Counted from the stretch's first letter, positions 52,445 through 62,216 are shown. The stretch: DNA of 64,000 nt from Synechococcus sp. 1G10 (GCF_002252625.1 NZ_NQKW01000001.1:248001-312000); one strand, 5' to 3'. A program made the numbers and translations. The notes: generated by a model not told the origin, from the letters alone.

Positions 52445-53476
52445 ATGACACCTTCTCCGTCCGGAACGGCAATGATGCCGCCGATCCAGTATTTCCGAAT
52501 CACGCGCTTCAGGCGCATCGCCTGGTGGGGTTCTGCTCTGGCCTGCCTGATCAGCCTGATCGGCATCGGCCTCTCCTGGCTCAACCCCGCCATCGGCGCC
52601 CCGCTCAAGCCTGGCCTTGATTTTACCGGTGGCACCCGCATCCAGATAGAGAGGGCCTGTGAGCCCAACTGTTCGGCGGTCACGGTTCTCCATGTGTCAG
52701 AGCGACTCGACAGCCTGAAGCTTCCAGCCGAGGGTGATGTGGCAGCACCAGGCCTCAGGGGGGCCCCCGTACAGGTGTTGGACCAGGGGCGGTCGATCGA
52801 GCTGCGCCTTCCCAGCCTCAGTGTTGCCCAGGGGACCGCTTTGATCGACCAGCTTGCCACCAGCCTGGGGCCCTTCGAAGATGGAGGTTCGTCGGTTGAC
52901 ACGATCGGACCCACCCTCGGGGACCAATTGCTGCGCAGCAGTCTCCTCTCCCTGCTGGTGAGCTTCGCCGCCATCGCCATCTACATCACCCTCCGCTACG
53001 ACCGGATCTTCGCTTTTCTGGCCATTTTCTGCCTGGCCCACGATGTTTTGATCACTACCGGAGTGTTCGCCTGGCTCGGGTTGTTGAGGGGGATTGAAGT
53101 GGATTCCCTCTTTGCGGTGGCGCTGATCACCGTGGCCGGCTACTCCGTGACTGACACGGTGGTGGTGTTCGACCGGATCCGGGAGCAGAAAGCAAGCCTG
53201 GGGAGTCTGCCCTTCAGTGATCAGGTGGATGTGGCCGTCGATGCCACCTTGACCCGCTCCCTTTACACTTCGCTCACCACCTTGCTGCCCCTGCTGGGGA
53301 TCCTGTTCTTCGGGGGCAGCAGTCTGTTCTGGTTTTCCGTGGCGCTCACCGTCGGCATCAGTGTCGGCAGCTGGTCGAGCATTGGTGTGGCCCCCACCCT
53401 GCTGCCCCTGTTCAGCGGCAAGGGCTTCGTGGGCTCAGCTCCATCGGATGGGGCGGCCCCTGCCGGCGCAGCTTGA
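52445..53476 (+). CDS. secF: Protein translocase subunit SecF
   Basis: This 343-aa protein has the SecF layout: one helix, a periplasmic segment with FTGGTRIQIERA, then five helices with YSVTDTVVVFDRIREQKA, the hallmark D1-type loop. It completes the SecDF exporter helper. Its stop TGA shares one base with the following small gene's ATG. Confidence 0.94.
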   Translation: MTPSPSGTAMMPPIQYFRITRFRRIAWWGSALACLISLIGIGLSWLNPAIGAPLKPGLDFTGGTRIQIERACEPNCSAVTVLHVSERLDSLKLPAEGDVAAPGLRGAPVQVLDQGRSIELRLPSLSVAQGTALIDQLATSLGPFEDGGSSVDTIGPTLGDQLLRSSLLSLLVSFAAIAIYITLRYDRIFAFLAIFCLAHDVLITTGVFAWLGLLRGIEVDSLFAVALITVAGYSVTDTVVVFDRIREQKASLGSLPFSDQVDVAVDATLTRSLYTSLTTLLPLLGILFFGGSSLFWFSVALTVGISVGSWSSIGVAPTLLPLFSGKGFVGSAPSDGAAPAGAA

Positions 53477-53661
53477 TGCGGCGCCTCCCGCCGCTCATCC
53501 CCGTGCTGCTGGCTCTGTTAGCCCTGGGCGATCTCAGGTCGGAACTGCGGCTGCTGGCCGACCACTTCACCTGGTCGTCCATGCTCACGGCGATTCAGCA
53601 GCACCCCCTGGCCGTATCGGTCCTTCTGCTCACCCCCAGCCTGATCAGGCACTACCGCTGA
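53476..53661 (+). CDS. Small membrane protein after secF
   Basis: This 61-aa protein starts at ATG 53476 (TGATG junction with secF) and has two short hydrophobic segments (LIPVLLALLALGDLRSEL and PLAVSVLLLTPSLIRHY). It ends exactly where the convergent AI-2E-family gene ends (TGA at 53659-53661, next stop from 53662). Function is unknown. It may be a picocyanobacterial accessory to SecDF by position. Confidence 0.6.
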   Translation: MRRLPPLIPVLLALLALGDLRSELRLLADHFTWSSMLTAIQQHPLAVSVLLLTPSLIRHYR

Positions 53662-54663
53662 TCAGGTCCAGCGGTCCATCACCTGCTCCACCAGAACCCG
53701 CTGGAAGATCACCTGCAGCACCACCACCAGTGGCAAGGCCAACAGCACGCCTGGCAGCCCCAGCAGGGCACCAAGGCTCAGCTGAGCCATCAGGGCCACC
53801 GTGGGCAGGAGGTTGACCGTGCGGCTGAGCAGCAGCGGGGTGAGCACGAAGGCTTCGATGTTCTGCAGCAGCAGGCGCAAGATCAGCACCTGCGCCACCT
53901 TGGCTGGAGAGATCAGCAGGGCCACCGCCAGGGGCAGGGCCGTTGCCACCGTCGGGCCAATCGTCGGTACGAAGGTGAGCAGCCCGCAGACCAGTCCACT
54001 CAGCAGGGCGAGGGGCACCCGCAGCAGCGCCAGTCCCGCCCAGGTGAGCAGGAACACCGCCACCGCCGAGATGGTCATCCCCGCCAGCCAGCCGCCGAGA
54101 GCCTCGCGCGACTCCCCCAACAGCGAGCGCATCTGCTCTCGCCAGAACTGGGGAGTGGCAGCCAGCACCAGCCGCTGATGGTGCCTTGGATCCAGGGCCA
54201 ACAGGATGGCCAGCAGCACCATCAGCAGGATCTGGATCGTGGAATTCGCAGCGCCCCCCGCCACTCCCAGCAGCTGGGTGCCCAGGGGCTGCAGCTTGTC
54301 CCAGGTGGCCAGCTGAAGCAACCGCTCCTCGAAGCTGCGAAAAGCCATGGAGCCGCCGGCCAGATCGCCGAGTCGCTCCAGCAACACCGGCAGCAGCTGG
54401 GTGAACTGATTGGCCTGCTGCAGCAGCTCGGGCAGCAACAGCTCCGAGACCTTCCAGCCCACCACCACCAGGGTCACGATCACCAGGGCCACGGCGCTGG
54501 GGCGGTTCAAGGGCAGACGGCGGCGCAGCAGGCTCACCGGCACATCCAGCGCCACCGCCAGCACCACGGCCCCGAAGAGCACAAGCAGCACCCAGCGCAG
54601 TTCCCACACCAGCAGGGCCAGCAGCACAAGGGCGAGGGTCCCCAGCAGGGCACGGCCGTTCAC
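53662..54663 (-). CDS. AI-2E family (PerM-type) membrane transporter, second copy
   Basis: This 333-aa protein has about eight transmembrane helices and the PerM/AI-2E pattern VTLVVVGWKVSELLLPELLQQ at the start and LVCGLLTFVPTIGPTVATALP in the middle. The GTG start (54663) overlaps the preceding gene's stop by 2 bases. It is a paralogue of the upstream neighbour. Substrates of this family are varied (AI-2, ions, small metabolites); none is indicated here. Confidence 0.88.
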   Translation of the reverse strand: MNGRALLGTLALVLLALLVWELRWVLLVLFGAVVLAVALDVPVSLLRRRLPLNRPSAVALVIVTLVVVGWKVSELLLPELLQQANQFTQLLPVLLERLGDLAGGSMAFRSFEERLLQLATWDKLQPLGTQLLGVAGGAANSTIQILLMVLLAILLALDPRHHQRLVLAATPQFWREQMRSLLGESREALGGWLAGMTISAVAVFLLTWAGLALLRVPLALLSGLVCGLLTFVPTIGPTVATALPLAVALLISPAKVAQVLILRLLLQNIEAFVLTPLLLSRTVNLLPTVALMAQLSLGALLGLPGVLLALPLVVVLQVIFQRVLVEQVMDRWT

Positions 54664-55733
54664 GGGGACAATCGCTGGCGTTTCCAGGGATCCAGGATGT
54701 CGTGGATGACCACCTCCCGCAAGATCACCTGCACGCACACCGCCATCGGCAAGGCCAGCAGCAGGCCCAGTGGTCCGAAGATCACGGTGAACAGGAACTG
54801 GGCGGTGAGGGTGAGGCCGGGCAGCAGCCGAAGCTTGGCGTGCATCACCGACGGGGTGATCACGTAGCTCTCCAGGTGCTGCACCACCACGTAGAGACCC
54901 AGAACGGCAAGGGCCTTCCAGGGGGCGTCGAGCAGGGCCACCGACATCGGGAAGATCGTGCTCAGGGTGGGCCCCACATTGGGGATCACATTGAGCAGAC
55001 CAGCCAGCAGGGCATTAGCCACCACCAGCTTCACCCCAAGCAACGACAGACCGATGCCCGCCAGCAGAGCCACGCAGACCGAGCTGATCGCCACCCCCAC
55101 CATCCAGTCGCTCAGGGCCGCTCCGCAGAGGTCGAGCACCTGGCGCAGTCGCCGGCGATAGAAGGAGGGGGCCAGCAGCACCGCCACATCGCGATAGCCG
55201 GTGGGCTGGACCGCCAGCATCAGGGTCACCGCCAGCACGAACACAAGTTGCAGGGTGCCGGTGCCCAGGTTGCTCGCCAGGCCAAGCAGCCTCAGGGCAC
55301 CGCCGCCAAGACCACCGGCCACCACATCGGGGCTCGGCCCCCTTGCGGGCCAGAGCTGCTGAAGCCACTCCAGCGAGCCATCATGGCGACCCCAGAGGAT
55401 CCGGCTGACGTTGGCCAGCATCCGGCGGGCCAGGCCGATCAACACATCCGCCGCATCGGGCAGCTTGGCCAGCAGCTCGGCGAACTGCTCCACGAAAGGA
55501 GGGATCAGCACCGCACCGCCCACCACCACGACCAGGGCCACGGTCCCCAGGCTGATGGTGAGGGCAAGGGGCCTGGAGCAGCCCAGCCGCGCACGCACCG
55601 CCCCAACCAGGGTGCAGATCGCCAGGGCCAGCACCACCGCGGCAAAGAGCTGAAGCAGTAGCCCCCGCAGGCTCCATAGCAATGCGACGGCAGCGACAAT
55701 CGCCGCCAGGCCCAGCCACTGCCCGAATTTCAA
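54660..55733 (-). CDS. AI-2E family (PerM-type) membrane transporter, first copy
   Basis: This 357-aa protein has the same fold as its neighbour: eight hydrophobic helices with [38 protein letters not shown] and [20 protein letters not shown] near the C-terminus. The start is TTG 55733, which overlaps the psb28 stop (TTGA). The two transporters are probably translated from one mRNA. Confidence 0.88.
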   Translation of the reverse strand: MKFGQWLGLAAIVAAVALLWSLRGLLLQLFAAVVLALAICTLVGAVRARLGCSRPLALTISLGTVALVVVVGGAVLIPPFVEQFAELLAKLPDAADVLIGLARRMLANVSRILWGRHDGSLEWLQQLWPARGPSPDVVAGGLGGGALRLLGLASNLGTGTLQLVFVLAVTLMLAVQPTGYRDVAVLLAPSFYRRRLRQVLDLCGAALSDWMVGVAISSVCVALLAGIGLSLLGVKLVVANALLAGLLNVIPNVGPTLSTIFPMSVALLDAPWKALAVLGLYVVVQHLESYVITPSVMHAKLRLLPGLTLTAQFLFTVIFGPLGLLLALPMAVCVQVILREVVIHDILDPWKRQRLSP

Positions 55734-56131
55734 GCTTCTGCGGGCCCGCCCTCAGCGGCCGGATCGGGGCTGGCCGGATCGGCCTCTGAATCGCCATCTT
55801 TATCGGCAAAACCAAGGCCATGGCCTTCGGCGTAGCGCTCGGCGAAGCGCATGAACCGATCGAAGTCCAGCTCCGTCTTCCAGGTGTAAGTGGCCTCAAG
55901 GGCGCTGGGTTTGCCGTTCACGAACCGGGCCTTCACCTCCCGGGTCACCAGCTCGCCCTCCTCGTCGAGCAGGAACATCCCAGTGATGTCGCCCATGGTT
56001 TCAGGAGCCAGCGCCTGGGGTTGCTCGAACACGAAGAGGGCCTGGCCGGTTCGCCCATCACGGGAGCGGGTGAGCCGGATATCGGGAACCACGGGTTCGT
56101 CCACCCCGCGAAAGAACTGAATAGCCGTCAT
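55730..56131 (-). CDS. psb28: Photosystem II assembly protein Psb28
   Basis: This 133-aa protein begins [20 protein letters not shown], then [29 protein letters not shown] (cited in part), matching Psb28, which binds the PSII RC47 assembly intermediate and CP47. The C-terminal 25 residues are an acidic, low-complexity extension. It overlaps the first AI-2E-family gene and lies 22 bp after mnmH. Confidence 0.95.
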   Translation of the reverse strand: MTAIQFFRGVDEPVVPDIRLTRSRDGRTGQALFVFEQPQALAPETMGDITGMFLLDEEGELVTREVKARFVNGKPSALEATYTWKTELDFDRFMRFAERYAEGHGLGFADKDGDSEADPASPDPAAEGGPAEA

Positions 56132-56153
56132 CGGGGTGGGGCAAAGCCTGATC

Positions 56154-57224
56154 CTAAGCAGACCCTCCGATCTCGCCTTCACCCTTCACAAGGTCTTGAT
56201 TCAGAAGCCAGGTGGCGGAGCGCTCCTCGTCCCAGTCATGGAGATCGAGCGAGTGATGGATAGCGCCGGGCTCAGGTCGTTGGCGCTGACGCTCGAGCTC
56301 ATGGTCGTAGCAGCGGTCGTAATAGTCGAGCATCCAACGGCAGGCCTCGCTCCAGTCGCTTCGCTCAATCGCCGCCAGGGCCGCCTGGGTGCGCTCCGGT
56401 CCCAGCCGCCGGGCGATTCTGCGGGTGGCCTCCGCCAACGCCTCGGGCTCCTGAACCCCGTAGACCGCCACCAGTCGGCGCAGCCGCTCGCCCAGGGGCC
56501 GGCGGATCTCCAGAACCGCAGCGCTCTGCATCTGCCGCCAGAGACTCGCCGGGATGCGGCAGCGCCCCACCTGGGCACTTTCCGCCTCCAGCCAGATCGC
56601 ACCGGCACCCGCGCAGCTGACAAGGGCCGCCGCCAGACGGTTTTCATAGTGCTCGTTGCTGGGCTGGGGCGGCAGCCCGAGCCCGCCGAAGCTGCTGCCG
56701 CGGTGGTGGGCCAGTCCCTCGAGGTCGACCACCGCCACCCCGCGGCGGGCCAGCTCCAGCAGCAGGTCGGTCTTGCCGGTACCCGTGCGCCCGCCCAGCA
56801 GCATCAGCGGCCAGGGGTGCTCGAACCTGGCCAGAACCCAACGGCGGTAGGCCTTGTACCCCCCCTCAAGGAGCTGCACCGACAATCCCAGGGTCTCGGC
56901 CAGCCAGCCGACGCTGGCGGATCGCATGCCACCACGCCAGCAATGGATACGCAGGGGCCCACCAGGGGCCGACTGATGGTGAGCGAGCAGCCCCTCGCCC
57001 AGGGCCGCCAGCTTCGGACCCACCAGCGCCAGTCCCGCCTGAACCGCCTGCTGGGAGCCCCGCTGCTTGTAGGTCAATCCGACCTCGGCCCGCTCGAGGT
57101 CGCTGAAAAGGGGCAGATTGCGGGCTCCGGGAATATGGCCCTGGGCAAACTCCGCCGGACTGCGCACATCCAGCACCGCTCCTTCACCCGCCAGGAAGGG
57201 GTCGATCGCCATCCACGACGCCAT
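56154..57224 (-). CDS. mnmH: tRNA 2-selenouridine synthase (MnmH/SelU)
   Basis: This 356-aa enzyme has an N-terminal rhodanese domain with Cys95 in [12 protein letters not shown] and a C-terminal P-loop GGRTGTGKT (144-152). It geranylates and then selenates 2-thiouridine in tRNA. Whether selenium is used in this strain cannot be seen here; no selenophosphate synthase is present in the window. The start is ATG 57224; 77 bp separate it from the divergent gun4 start. Confidence 0.93.
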   Translation of the reverse strand: MASWMAIDPFLAGEGAVLDVRSPAEFAQGHIPGARNLPLFSDLERAEVGLTYKQRGSQQAVQAGLALVGPKLAALGEGLLAHHQSAPGGPLRIHCWRGGMRSASVGWLAETLGLSVQLLEGGYKAYRRWVLARFEHPWPLMLLGGRTGTGKTDLLLELARRGVAVVDLEGLAHHRGSSFGGLGLPPQPSNEHYENRLAAALVSCAGAGAIWLEAESAQVGRCRIPASLWRQMQSAAVLEIRRPLGERLRRLVAVYGVQEPEALAEATRRIARRLGPERTQAALAAIERSDWSEACRWMLDYYDRCYDHELERQRQRPEPGAIHHSLDLHDWDEERSATWLLNQDLVKGEGEIGGSA

Positions 57225-57301
57225 GGCGCCCCACCCCCCCCCCTTGGACCTTGCCTGACATAGTGGGCCCACGCCGGCCCGGCTCAGGCCCGCCGAACTT
57301 C

Positions 57302-58027
57302 ATGCTTTCCGGTCCACCCGCTTCCGCCACGGCCAGCGCCGAACAGCTGCTGGAGCGTTTCAGCTCCAGCTCCCCACGCCAGCGGCGGAGCCTGCTCCCC
57401 CAGATCGAGGCCCGATCCCAGGAGTTGCGCCCTTTGCTTCTGCAGGCCCTCCGCGGCCACGATCCCGACGGAGACGACTGGATCGCCGGCCTTTGGGTTC
57501 AGATGCTGCTGGCCGAAGACGACAACCACAGTCAGGCCCTGCTTGAGGAATATCCGGGCGGTTGGCTGAACCTTGCCAGTGGTGATGGCATCGCCTATGC
57601 CCCCCTGCAGGAGGCCCTGGCCCAGCGCTCCTTCGAGCTGGCTGATCGCATCACCAGCGAGGTGCTGCGGCAACTGGCCGGCTCCGAAGCGGTCCGCCGC
57701 GGCTACGTCTTTTACAGCGAGGTGGCCCCCATGCCCAGCCTTGATCTGACCAGCCTCGATCGGCTCTGGGTCTGCTACTCAAGGGGCCGCTTCGGTTTTT
57801 CGGTCCAGGGGAGACTGCTGAGGGCCTGCAACGGTCGCTGGGACCAGCTCTGGCCCAGGCTGGGCTGGAAGAGTGAAGGCACCTGGACCCGTTATCCCAG
57901 TGGCTTCCAGTGGAACCTGGAGGCGCCGGAAGGACACATGCCATTGATCAACCAGTTGCGCGGGGTGCGCCTGATGGATGCCCTGCTCAATCATCCAGCT
58001 TTGCAACACCGAATCGTCACCGGCTGA
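57302..58027 (+). CDS. GUN4 domain protein (Ycf53-like)
   Basis: This 241-aa protein has an N-terminal helical bundle (about 10-90, with repeating LLPQIEARSQELRPLLLQAL) and a C-terminal GUN4 domain (YVFYSEVAPMPSLDLTSLDRLW, FGFSVQGRLLRACNGRWDQLW, PEGHMP). GUN4 binds porphyrin and stimulates magnesium chelatase in chlorophyll synthesis. The extended N-terminus is normal for cyanobacterial versions. Confidence 0.93.
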   Translation: MLSGPPASATASAEQLLERFSSSSPRQRRSLLPQIEARSQELRPLLLQALRGHDPDGDDWIAGLWVQMLLAEDDNHSQALLEEYPGGWLNLASGDGIAYAPLQEALAQRSFELADRITSEVLRQLAGSEAVRRGYVFYSEVAPMPSLDLTSLDRLWVCYSRGRFGFSVQGRLLRACNGRWDQLWPRLGWKSEGTWTRYPSGFQWNLEAPEGHMPLINQLRGVRLMDALLNHPALQHRIVTG

Positions 58028-58078
58028 GCCTGGGGCGCCCTTGAGCGTTAGGGTCAATTTCAGCCATGGTTGGTGTGG

Positions 58079-58492
58079 ATGCTTCGGCGCCTGATCAGTC
58101 CGCTGAAGTGGACCGACTTCATCACTCCCTCCACCCTTCAGTTAGCCCCCCTGCTGGAACTGCTGCTGGAGCCGATGGCCACGGCTTCCAACCTGGCGGA
58201 GCTGCAACTTGGCCTGCAGGAGGCTCTGGTCAACGCGGTGAAGCACGGAAACGGGTGTGACCCGCGCAAATGCCTGCGGATCCGGCGCATCCTCTCGCCC
58301 AACTGGGTGATCTGGCAGATCCAGGATGAGGGCTGCGGAGTCCCGGCCTGCTCACGCTCCGGCGTGCTGCCCGAGCGCAGCGATGCCTGCTGCGGCCGGG
58401 GCTTCTTTCTGATTCACCACTGCTTCGATGATGTGCGCTGGAGCGAGCGCGGTAACCGACTGCAACTGGCGGCCCAGCGGCACCGGACCTGA
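58079..58492 (+). CDS. Serine-kinase-type ATPase (RsbW/SpoIIAB-like)
   Basis: This 137-aa protein has the GHKL fold of anti-sigma/antisigma-like serine kinases: the N box LQEALVNAVKHGN and the G1 box QDEGCGVPA, with a GFFLIHHCFDDV segment for the lid. It lacks a clear autokinase partner gene nearby. It follows gun4 by about 50 bp on the same strand. The role could be partner switching or protein phosphorylation. Confidence 0.82.
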   Translation: MLRRLISPLKWTDFITPSTLQLAPLLELLLEPMATASNLAELQLGLQEALVNAVKHGNGCDPRKCLRIRRILSPNWVIWQIQDEGCGVPACSRSGVLPERSDACCGRGFFLIHHCFDDVRWSERGNRLQLAAQRHRT

Positions 58493-58505
58493 CTTTCAGG
58501 CTGCT

Positions 58506-58853
58506 TCAGTGGCCGTGGCTGGGGCAGCCGGGATCACGCAGATCACCCTTCAACCAGGCCAGACCGTGCTCAAGCAGTTCGATCGCCCGCTTCTGGGCGT
58601 CGCCCTCGAGGCGGTGGGGCGGGCTGTCCTCGGCGAGCAGGTGCACTAGGGCCGCCGCTAGCTGCTCAGCCGCCCGTCTGGGCTTGTGACCCTTGTGGGC
58701 ATGCCAGTCGCGGCCATCGATGGCCAGAAGCCGCTGCAGCTCCTCAGCCAGCTCACGGCTGGTGGGCGGCCAGGCCTGGGGGGATCCGCTCCGCATGGCG
58801 GCAGCAGGCGCTGAAGAAAGCGGCACTGGACGAAAGACATCGTTGAGAGCCAT
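58506..58853 (-). CDS. Conserved hypothetical protein (DUF6439-like)
   Basis: This 115-aa protein starts at ATG 58853. It contains LAEELQRLLAIDGRDWHAHKG and AAEQLAAALVHLLAEDSPPHR (cited in parts), which I associate with a short cyanobacterial helical family, and a final Cys/His tail (DPGCPSHGH). It converges on the serine kinase-like gene. Function is unknown. Confidence 0.62.
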   Translation of the reverse strand: MALNDVFRPVPLSSAPAAAMRSGSPQAWPPTSRELAEELQRLLAIDGRDWHAHKGHKPRRAAEQLAAALVHLLAEDSPPHRLEGDAQKRAIELLEHGLAWLKGDLRDPGCPSHGH

Positions 58854-58862
58854 CCTGACTCC

Positions 58863-59192
58863 ATGGCACCTCCTTCGCGGCGTCAACCGCGGCGCCGATC
58901 CTCCCGATTGATCAACCGCCCATCCAGCCGCCGCTCCGGCTGGCTGCATGGGCTCTCCACCCTGCTGGCCGTGGCAGGTCAGGGGGAGCGGCTGGCAGCC
59001 CAGGAGCGCTCCAGTCCGGTGGATCTCTCCAGCTCCGAAAGGAGACTGAGCCAGCGGCTTGAGCTGGGTCAACGCCTGCTTGATCCCCTTCCGGCCCCCC
59101 TGCGGAGCGGCCGCTGGCAGGACCAGGTGCTCTGGCGGGCCCTGCGCTGGGGTGGAGGCGGATTGATCCTGGCCTGGTGGCTGCTGCGCTAG
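58863..59192 (+). CDS. Small hypothetical membrane protein
   Basis: This 109-aa protein starts at ATG 58863, only 9 bp from the divergent DUF6439-like start. It is Arg-rich at the N-terminus, then has LDPLPAPLRSGRWQDQVLW and a C-terminal helix (GGGGLILAWWLLR) that could anchor it. I do not recognise it. Its stop shares the sequence CTAG with the convergent gene. Confidence 0.55.
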   Translation: MAPPSRRQPRRRSSRLINRPSSRRSGWLHGLSTLLAVAGQGERLAAQERSSPVDLSSSERRLSQRLELGQRLLDPLPAPLRSGRWQDQVLWRALRWGGGGLILAWWLLR

Positions 59193-59530
59193 GCGGCCAG
59201 CAACAGCCCGGGGGCCTCCCCGATCACCTCCACGAGGTAGGGACTGCCCTCGGCGAAAAGACCACCGCTGGCGAAAAGGACATCCTTGGTGGGAGTCGGC
59301 AGCGGGGGCTGAAGCTGGGCGCGTCGCCAGGCGTGATACATCGAGCGGCGGTGGCGGTCTTCCTGGAGTACGAGCCTGTCAGCACCCAGGCTCGGACTCT
59401 CGCCCGCCAGCAGTGGGGTGCGCAAGCGAACCCCGTAGCCATGGGCTTCGATCTGAACAAGCCCCTCCATCAGAACCGTCTGAAAGGACCAGCCCTGCAA
59501 CCAGCGCAGATGAAATGGATTGGAGTTCAA
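59189..59530 (-). CDS. Conserved hypothetical protein
   Basis: This 113-aa protein starts at ATG 59530. WLQGWSFQTVLMEGLVQI, EDRHRRSMYHAWRR and KDVLFASGGLFAEGSPYLVEV suggest a small soluble beta-rich protein with a family-like pattern found in picocyanobacteria, but I cannot name it. Its stop codon overlaps the convergent gene's stop (CTAG). Confidence 0.6.
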   Translation of the reverse strand: MNSNPFHLRWLQGWSFQTVLMEGLVQIEAHGYGVRLRTPLLAGESPSLGADRLVLQEDRHRRSMYHAWRRAQLQPPLPTPTKDVLFASGGLFAEGSPYLVEVIGEAPGLLLAA

Positions 59531-59620
59531 AGCAAGGCACCCGGGTGCAGCGAAAATCTATTCACGTTCCTCTGGAGTTGCAGCAATCGGGCGACCGCTG
59601 TGCTGCAGCGCTGACGCCGC

Positions 59621-60682
59621 TCAGACCAGAGGCTTGGTGGCGGACCAGACCCTGGTCATGAAATGGGACTGGGCACTGATCCCACCGAAGCCGGCCTGAG
59701 CCAGGCGCGCCTGGATGTCGTCGGAGATGTAATCGCGGTAGTAGGGCTCATGGAAGGCCCGACGGAAATTCTCGAGCACGGCTGAGAACTCGGGGGAATC
59801 AGCCAGCTGGATCGAGTCGGCCAGCACCAGCACACCGCCTGGCTCCATCACCCGGAAACACTCCCGCAGGACGTTCTGGCGGGCTTCGGCGGGAAGCTCA
59901 TGGAAGAGGAACACACAACTCACCGCCTGGAAGGTGCCGTCGGCGAAGGGCAGGGCCTCGGCATTGCCCTGCACCAGCTGGGGCAGCTCCCCCGGCAACT
60001 GGCTGAGGCAGCGGTTGGCTTCGCGCAGGTAGGACGCCGAGAGGTCGAGGCCCACCAGCTGGATCTCCCCGAGACCACCGCGAAGCTGGCGCAGGGTGCG
60101 GCCGGTGCCGGTTGCCACATCCAGCAGACGCAGCTGGCCGGGTGAGCGCTGGGCGAAGGCCCGCAGCCCACGCTTGAGCGGAGCGATCAGGCGGCGGCGC
60201 ATGGCATCGGCGCTGCCGTTGAACAGGATTTCGACCTGGAGGTCGTAAAGCGCAGCGGAATGGTCGCTCAGGTAGCCATCGGTCTGATGGTGGAAGTTCT
60301 GCAGGTAATAGGAGGGGTAGTCCTCGGGGCGTACATCCCTTGGCAGATCCCGCACCTTGCGCTGGGTGCGGCGGTTCCACTGACGGGGGGTGTCCAGCCA
60401 GACCAGGGGGTAACGGGCCGCCCAGTCGAGCCAGGGGGCATCGAAGAGGAGGGAGGGGGGATAGAGGCCACTCTCAGCCTCCTGCCAGTCGGTCTCCAGC
60501 AGCCGGTCCATGGAGGTCTTGAGTGCCAGGGTCATCTGGGCAGGCACCGGCACCGTCTGGGGGGCGCCCTGGGGATCGACCAGACGCATCAGCCGGCCAC
60601 CAAGCTCCTTGTGGGCCAGGCCCATGATCGTCTTGCCCTGCTGCAGGGCCTGGTAAGCGAACTTGCTGACGGTGTCGGGCAT
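59621..60682 (-). CDS. Class I SAM-dependent methyltransferase with N-terminal extension
   Basis: This 353-aa protein starts at ATG 60682. An N-terminal region (about 1-190, including MGLAHKELGGRLMRL and SSYYLQNFHHQTDGYLS-type residues) is followed by a Rossmann methyltransferase with LRLLDVATGTGRTLRQL (motif I), VGLDLSASYLREA and NAEALPFADGTFQAVSCVFL. The acceptor is unknown. Similar proteins are common in cyanobacteria. Confidence 0.88.
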   Translation of the reverse strand: MPDTVSKFAYQALQQGKTIMGLAHKELGGRLMRLVDPQGAPQTVPVPAQMTLALKTSMDRLLETDWQEAESGLYPPSLLFDAPWLDWAARYPLVWLDTPRQWNRRTQRKVRDLPRDVRPEDYPSYYLQNFHHQTDGYLSDHSAALYDLQVEILFNGSADAMRRRLIAPLKRGLRAFAQRSPGQLRLLDVATGTGRTLRQLRGGLGEIQLVGLDLSASYLREANRCLSQLPGELPQLVQGNAEALPFADGTFQAVSCVFLFHELPAEARQNVLRECFRVMEPGGVLVLADSIQLADSPEFSAVLENFRRAFHEPYYRDYISDDIQARLAQAGFGGISAQSHFMTRVWSATKPLV

Positions 60683-60794
60683 GGGGTGCCGGTGAGAAAG
60701 CGGCAATCGAAGGACTCCATTTCAGCCGATCCACCCGGCAGCTGCGAGGGACCACTGGGGAATCCGCCAGCTCCACGCCGCGCGCCAGCTCGGT

Positions 60795-62216
60795 TCAGCC
60801 GTCGTAGTAGAGCGCGAACTCGTGGGGATGGGGTCGCTGCCGCAGCTGCTGCACCTCATCTGTCTTGAGGGCGATCCAGGTGCGGATGAAGTCCTCGCTG
60901 AACACGTTCCCGGCCAGCAGATACTCGTGGTCGGCCCCTAGAGCCGCCAGTACCCCGTCGAGGGAACCGGGCAGCGTGGCGATCGGCTCCACATCTTCCG
61001 GGGGCAACGCGAACAGGTCGAGATCCATCCCGTCGCCCGGGTCGATCTGCTGACGGATGCCGTCCAGACCCGCCATCAGCATGGCGGAGAAAGCCAGGTA
61101 GGGATTGGCCATGGCGTCGCCGCTGCGGAACTCGAGTCGCTTGGCACGGGGGTTATCACCGCTGAGAGGAATGCGCACAGCCGCGGAGCGGTTGCCCTGG
61201 GAATAGACCAGATTCACCGGCGCCTCGAAGCCCGGCACCAGGCGCTTGTAGCTGTTGGTGGTGGGGTTGGTGAAGGCCAGGAAGCTGGGGGCATGGCGAA
61301 GCAGTCCTCCGATGTACCAGCGGGCTGTCTGGGACAGATCCGCATAGGTGCCCAGCCCGAAGAACAACGGTTGACCGTCCCTCCAGAGGCTCTGGTGAAC
61401 GTGCATGCCGCTGCCGTTGTCAACGAACACCGGTTTGGGCATGAAGGTGGCGGTGCGCCCGTATTTGCGGGCCACGTTGCGCACCACATACTTGTAGATC
61501 ATCACGTTGTCGGCCGCGCTGATCAACTCAGCGAACCTGATGCCCAGCTCCTGCTGGCCAGCGGCCCCCACCTCGTGGTGATGCTTCTCGATCGGCACCC
61601 CCAGCTGAGCCATGGTCAGCAGCATCTCGCTGCGGATGTCCTGAAAGGTGTCGCTGGGGGGAACGGGGAAATAACCCTGCTTCGCCTTCATCTTGTAAGC
61701 AAGATTGCCGCCCTCCTCCAGCCGGCCGCTGTTACAGGGGGCTTCGATCGAATCGACGCTGTAGAAGCAGCCCCCCTCGCTGGAGCCGTAGCGCACGTCC
61801 TCGAACAGGAAGAACTCCGGTTCAGGACCGAAGTAGGCCGTGTCGGCCAGGCCTGAGCCGGCCAGGTGCGCCTGGGCCCGCTGGGCCAGCGACCGGGGGC
61901 AACGCCCATAGGCCTCGCCGCTGCGGGGCTCCTGAATCGAGCAGATCAGGCTGAGGGTTTTATGGCGAAGGAAGGGATCAATCCAGGCCGTGGCCGGATC
62001 GGGAACCATCGCCATGTCCGATTCATGGATCGCTTTCCAGCCCCGGATCGAGGAGCCATCGAAGGGCAGGCCCGTCTGAAACGACTGCTCATTGAGCAGG
62101 TCGGCGCAGATGGTGAGGTGCTGCCACCTGCCATGGAGATCGGCAAACTTGAGATCGATCAGCTCAAGGTCCTCGTCCTTGATCCGGCGAAGCACGTCCT
62201 GGGCTGAGTTGGCCAT
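60795..62216 (-). CDS. glnA: Glutamine synthetase, type I
   Basis: This 473-aa enzyme assimilates ammonia into glutamine. [14 protein letters not shown], the ATP-binding [17 protein letters not shown] region, [19 protein letters not shown] (cited in part) and a C-terminal tail ending FALYYDG match GSI. In cyanobacteria it is controlled by NtcA and by inactivating factors rather than adenylylation. It is divergent from apcF across a 249-bp spacer. Confidence 0.96.
   Translation of the reverse strand: MANSAQDVLRRIKDEDLELIDLKFADLHGRWQHLTICADLLNEQSFQTGLPFDGSSIRGWKAIHESDMAMVPDPATAWIDPFLRHKTLSLICSIQEPRSGEAYGRCPRSLAQRAQAHLAGSGLADTAYFGPEPEFFLFEDVRYGSSEGGCFYSVDSIEAPCNSGRLEEGGNLAYKMKAKQGYFPVPPSDTFQDIRSEMLLTMAQLGVPIEKHHHEVGAAGQQELGIRFAELISAADNVMIYKYVVRNVARKYGRTATFMPKPVFVDNGSGMHVHQSLWRDGQPLFFGLGTYADLSQTARWYIGGLLRHAPSFLAFTNPTTNSYKRLVPGFEAPVNLVYSQGNRSAAVRIPLSGDNPRAKRLEFRSGDAMANPYLAFSAMLMAGLDGIRQQIDPGDGMDLDLFALPPEDVEPIATLPGSLDGVLAALGADHEYLLAGNVFSEDFIRTWIALKTDEVQQLRQRPHPHEFALYYDG

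Noticed and set aside
54702-55661. A 319-codon His/Gln-rich frame opposite the first AI-2E-family gene
   Set aside because: Composition (long QGQHQ and HRQ stretches) reflects antisense reading of Leu/Ala/Val codons; not a real histidine-rich protein.
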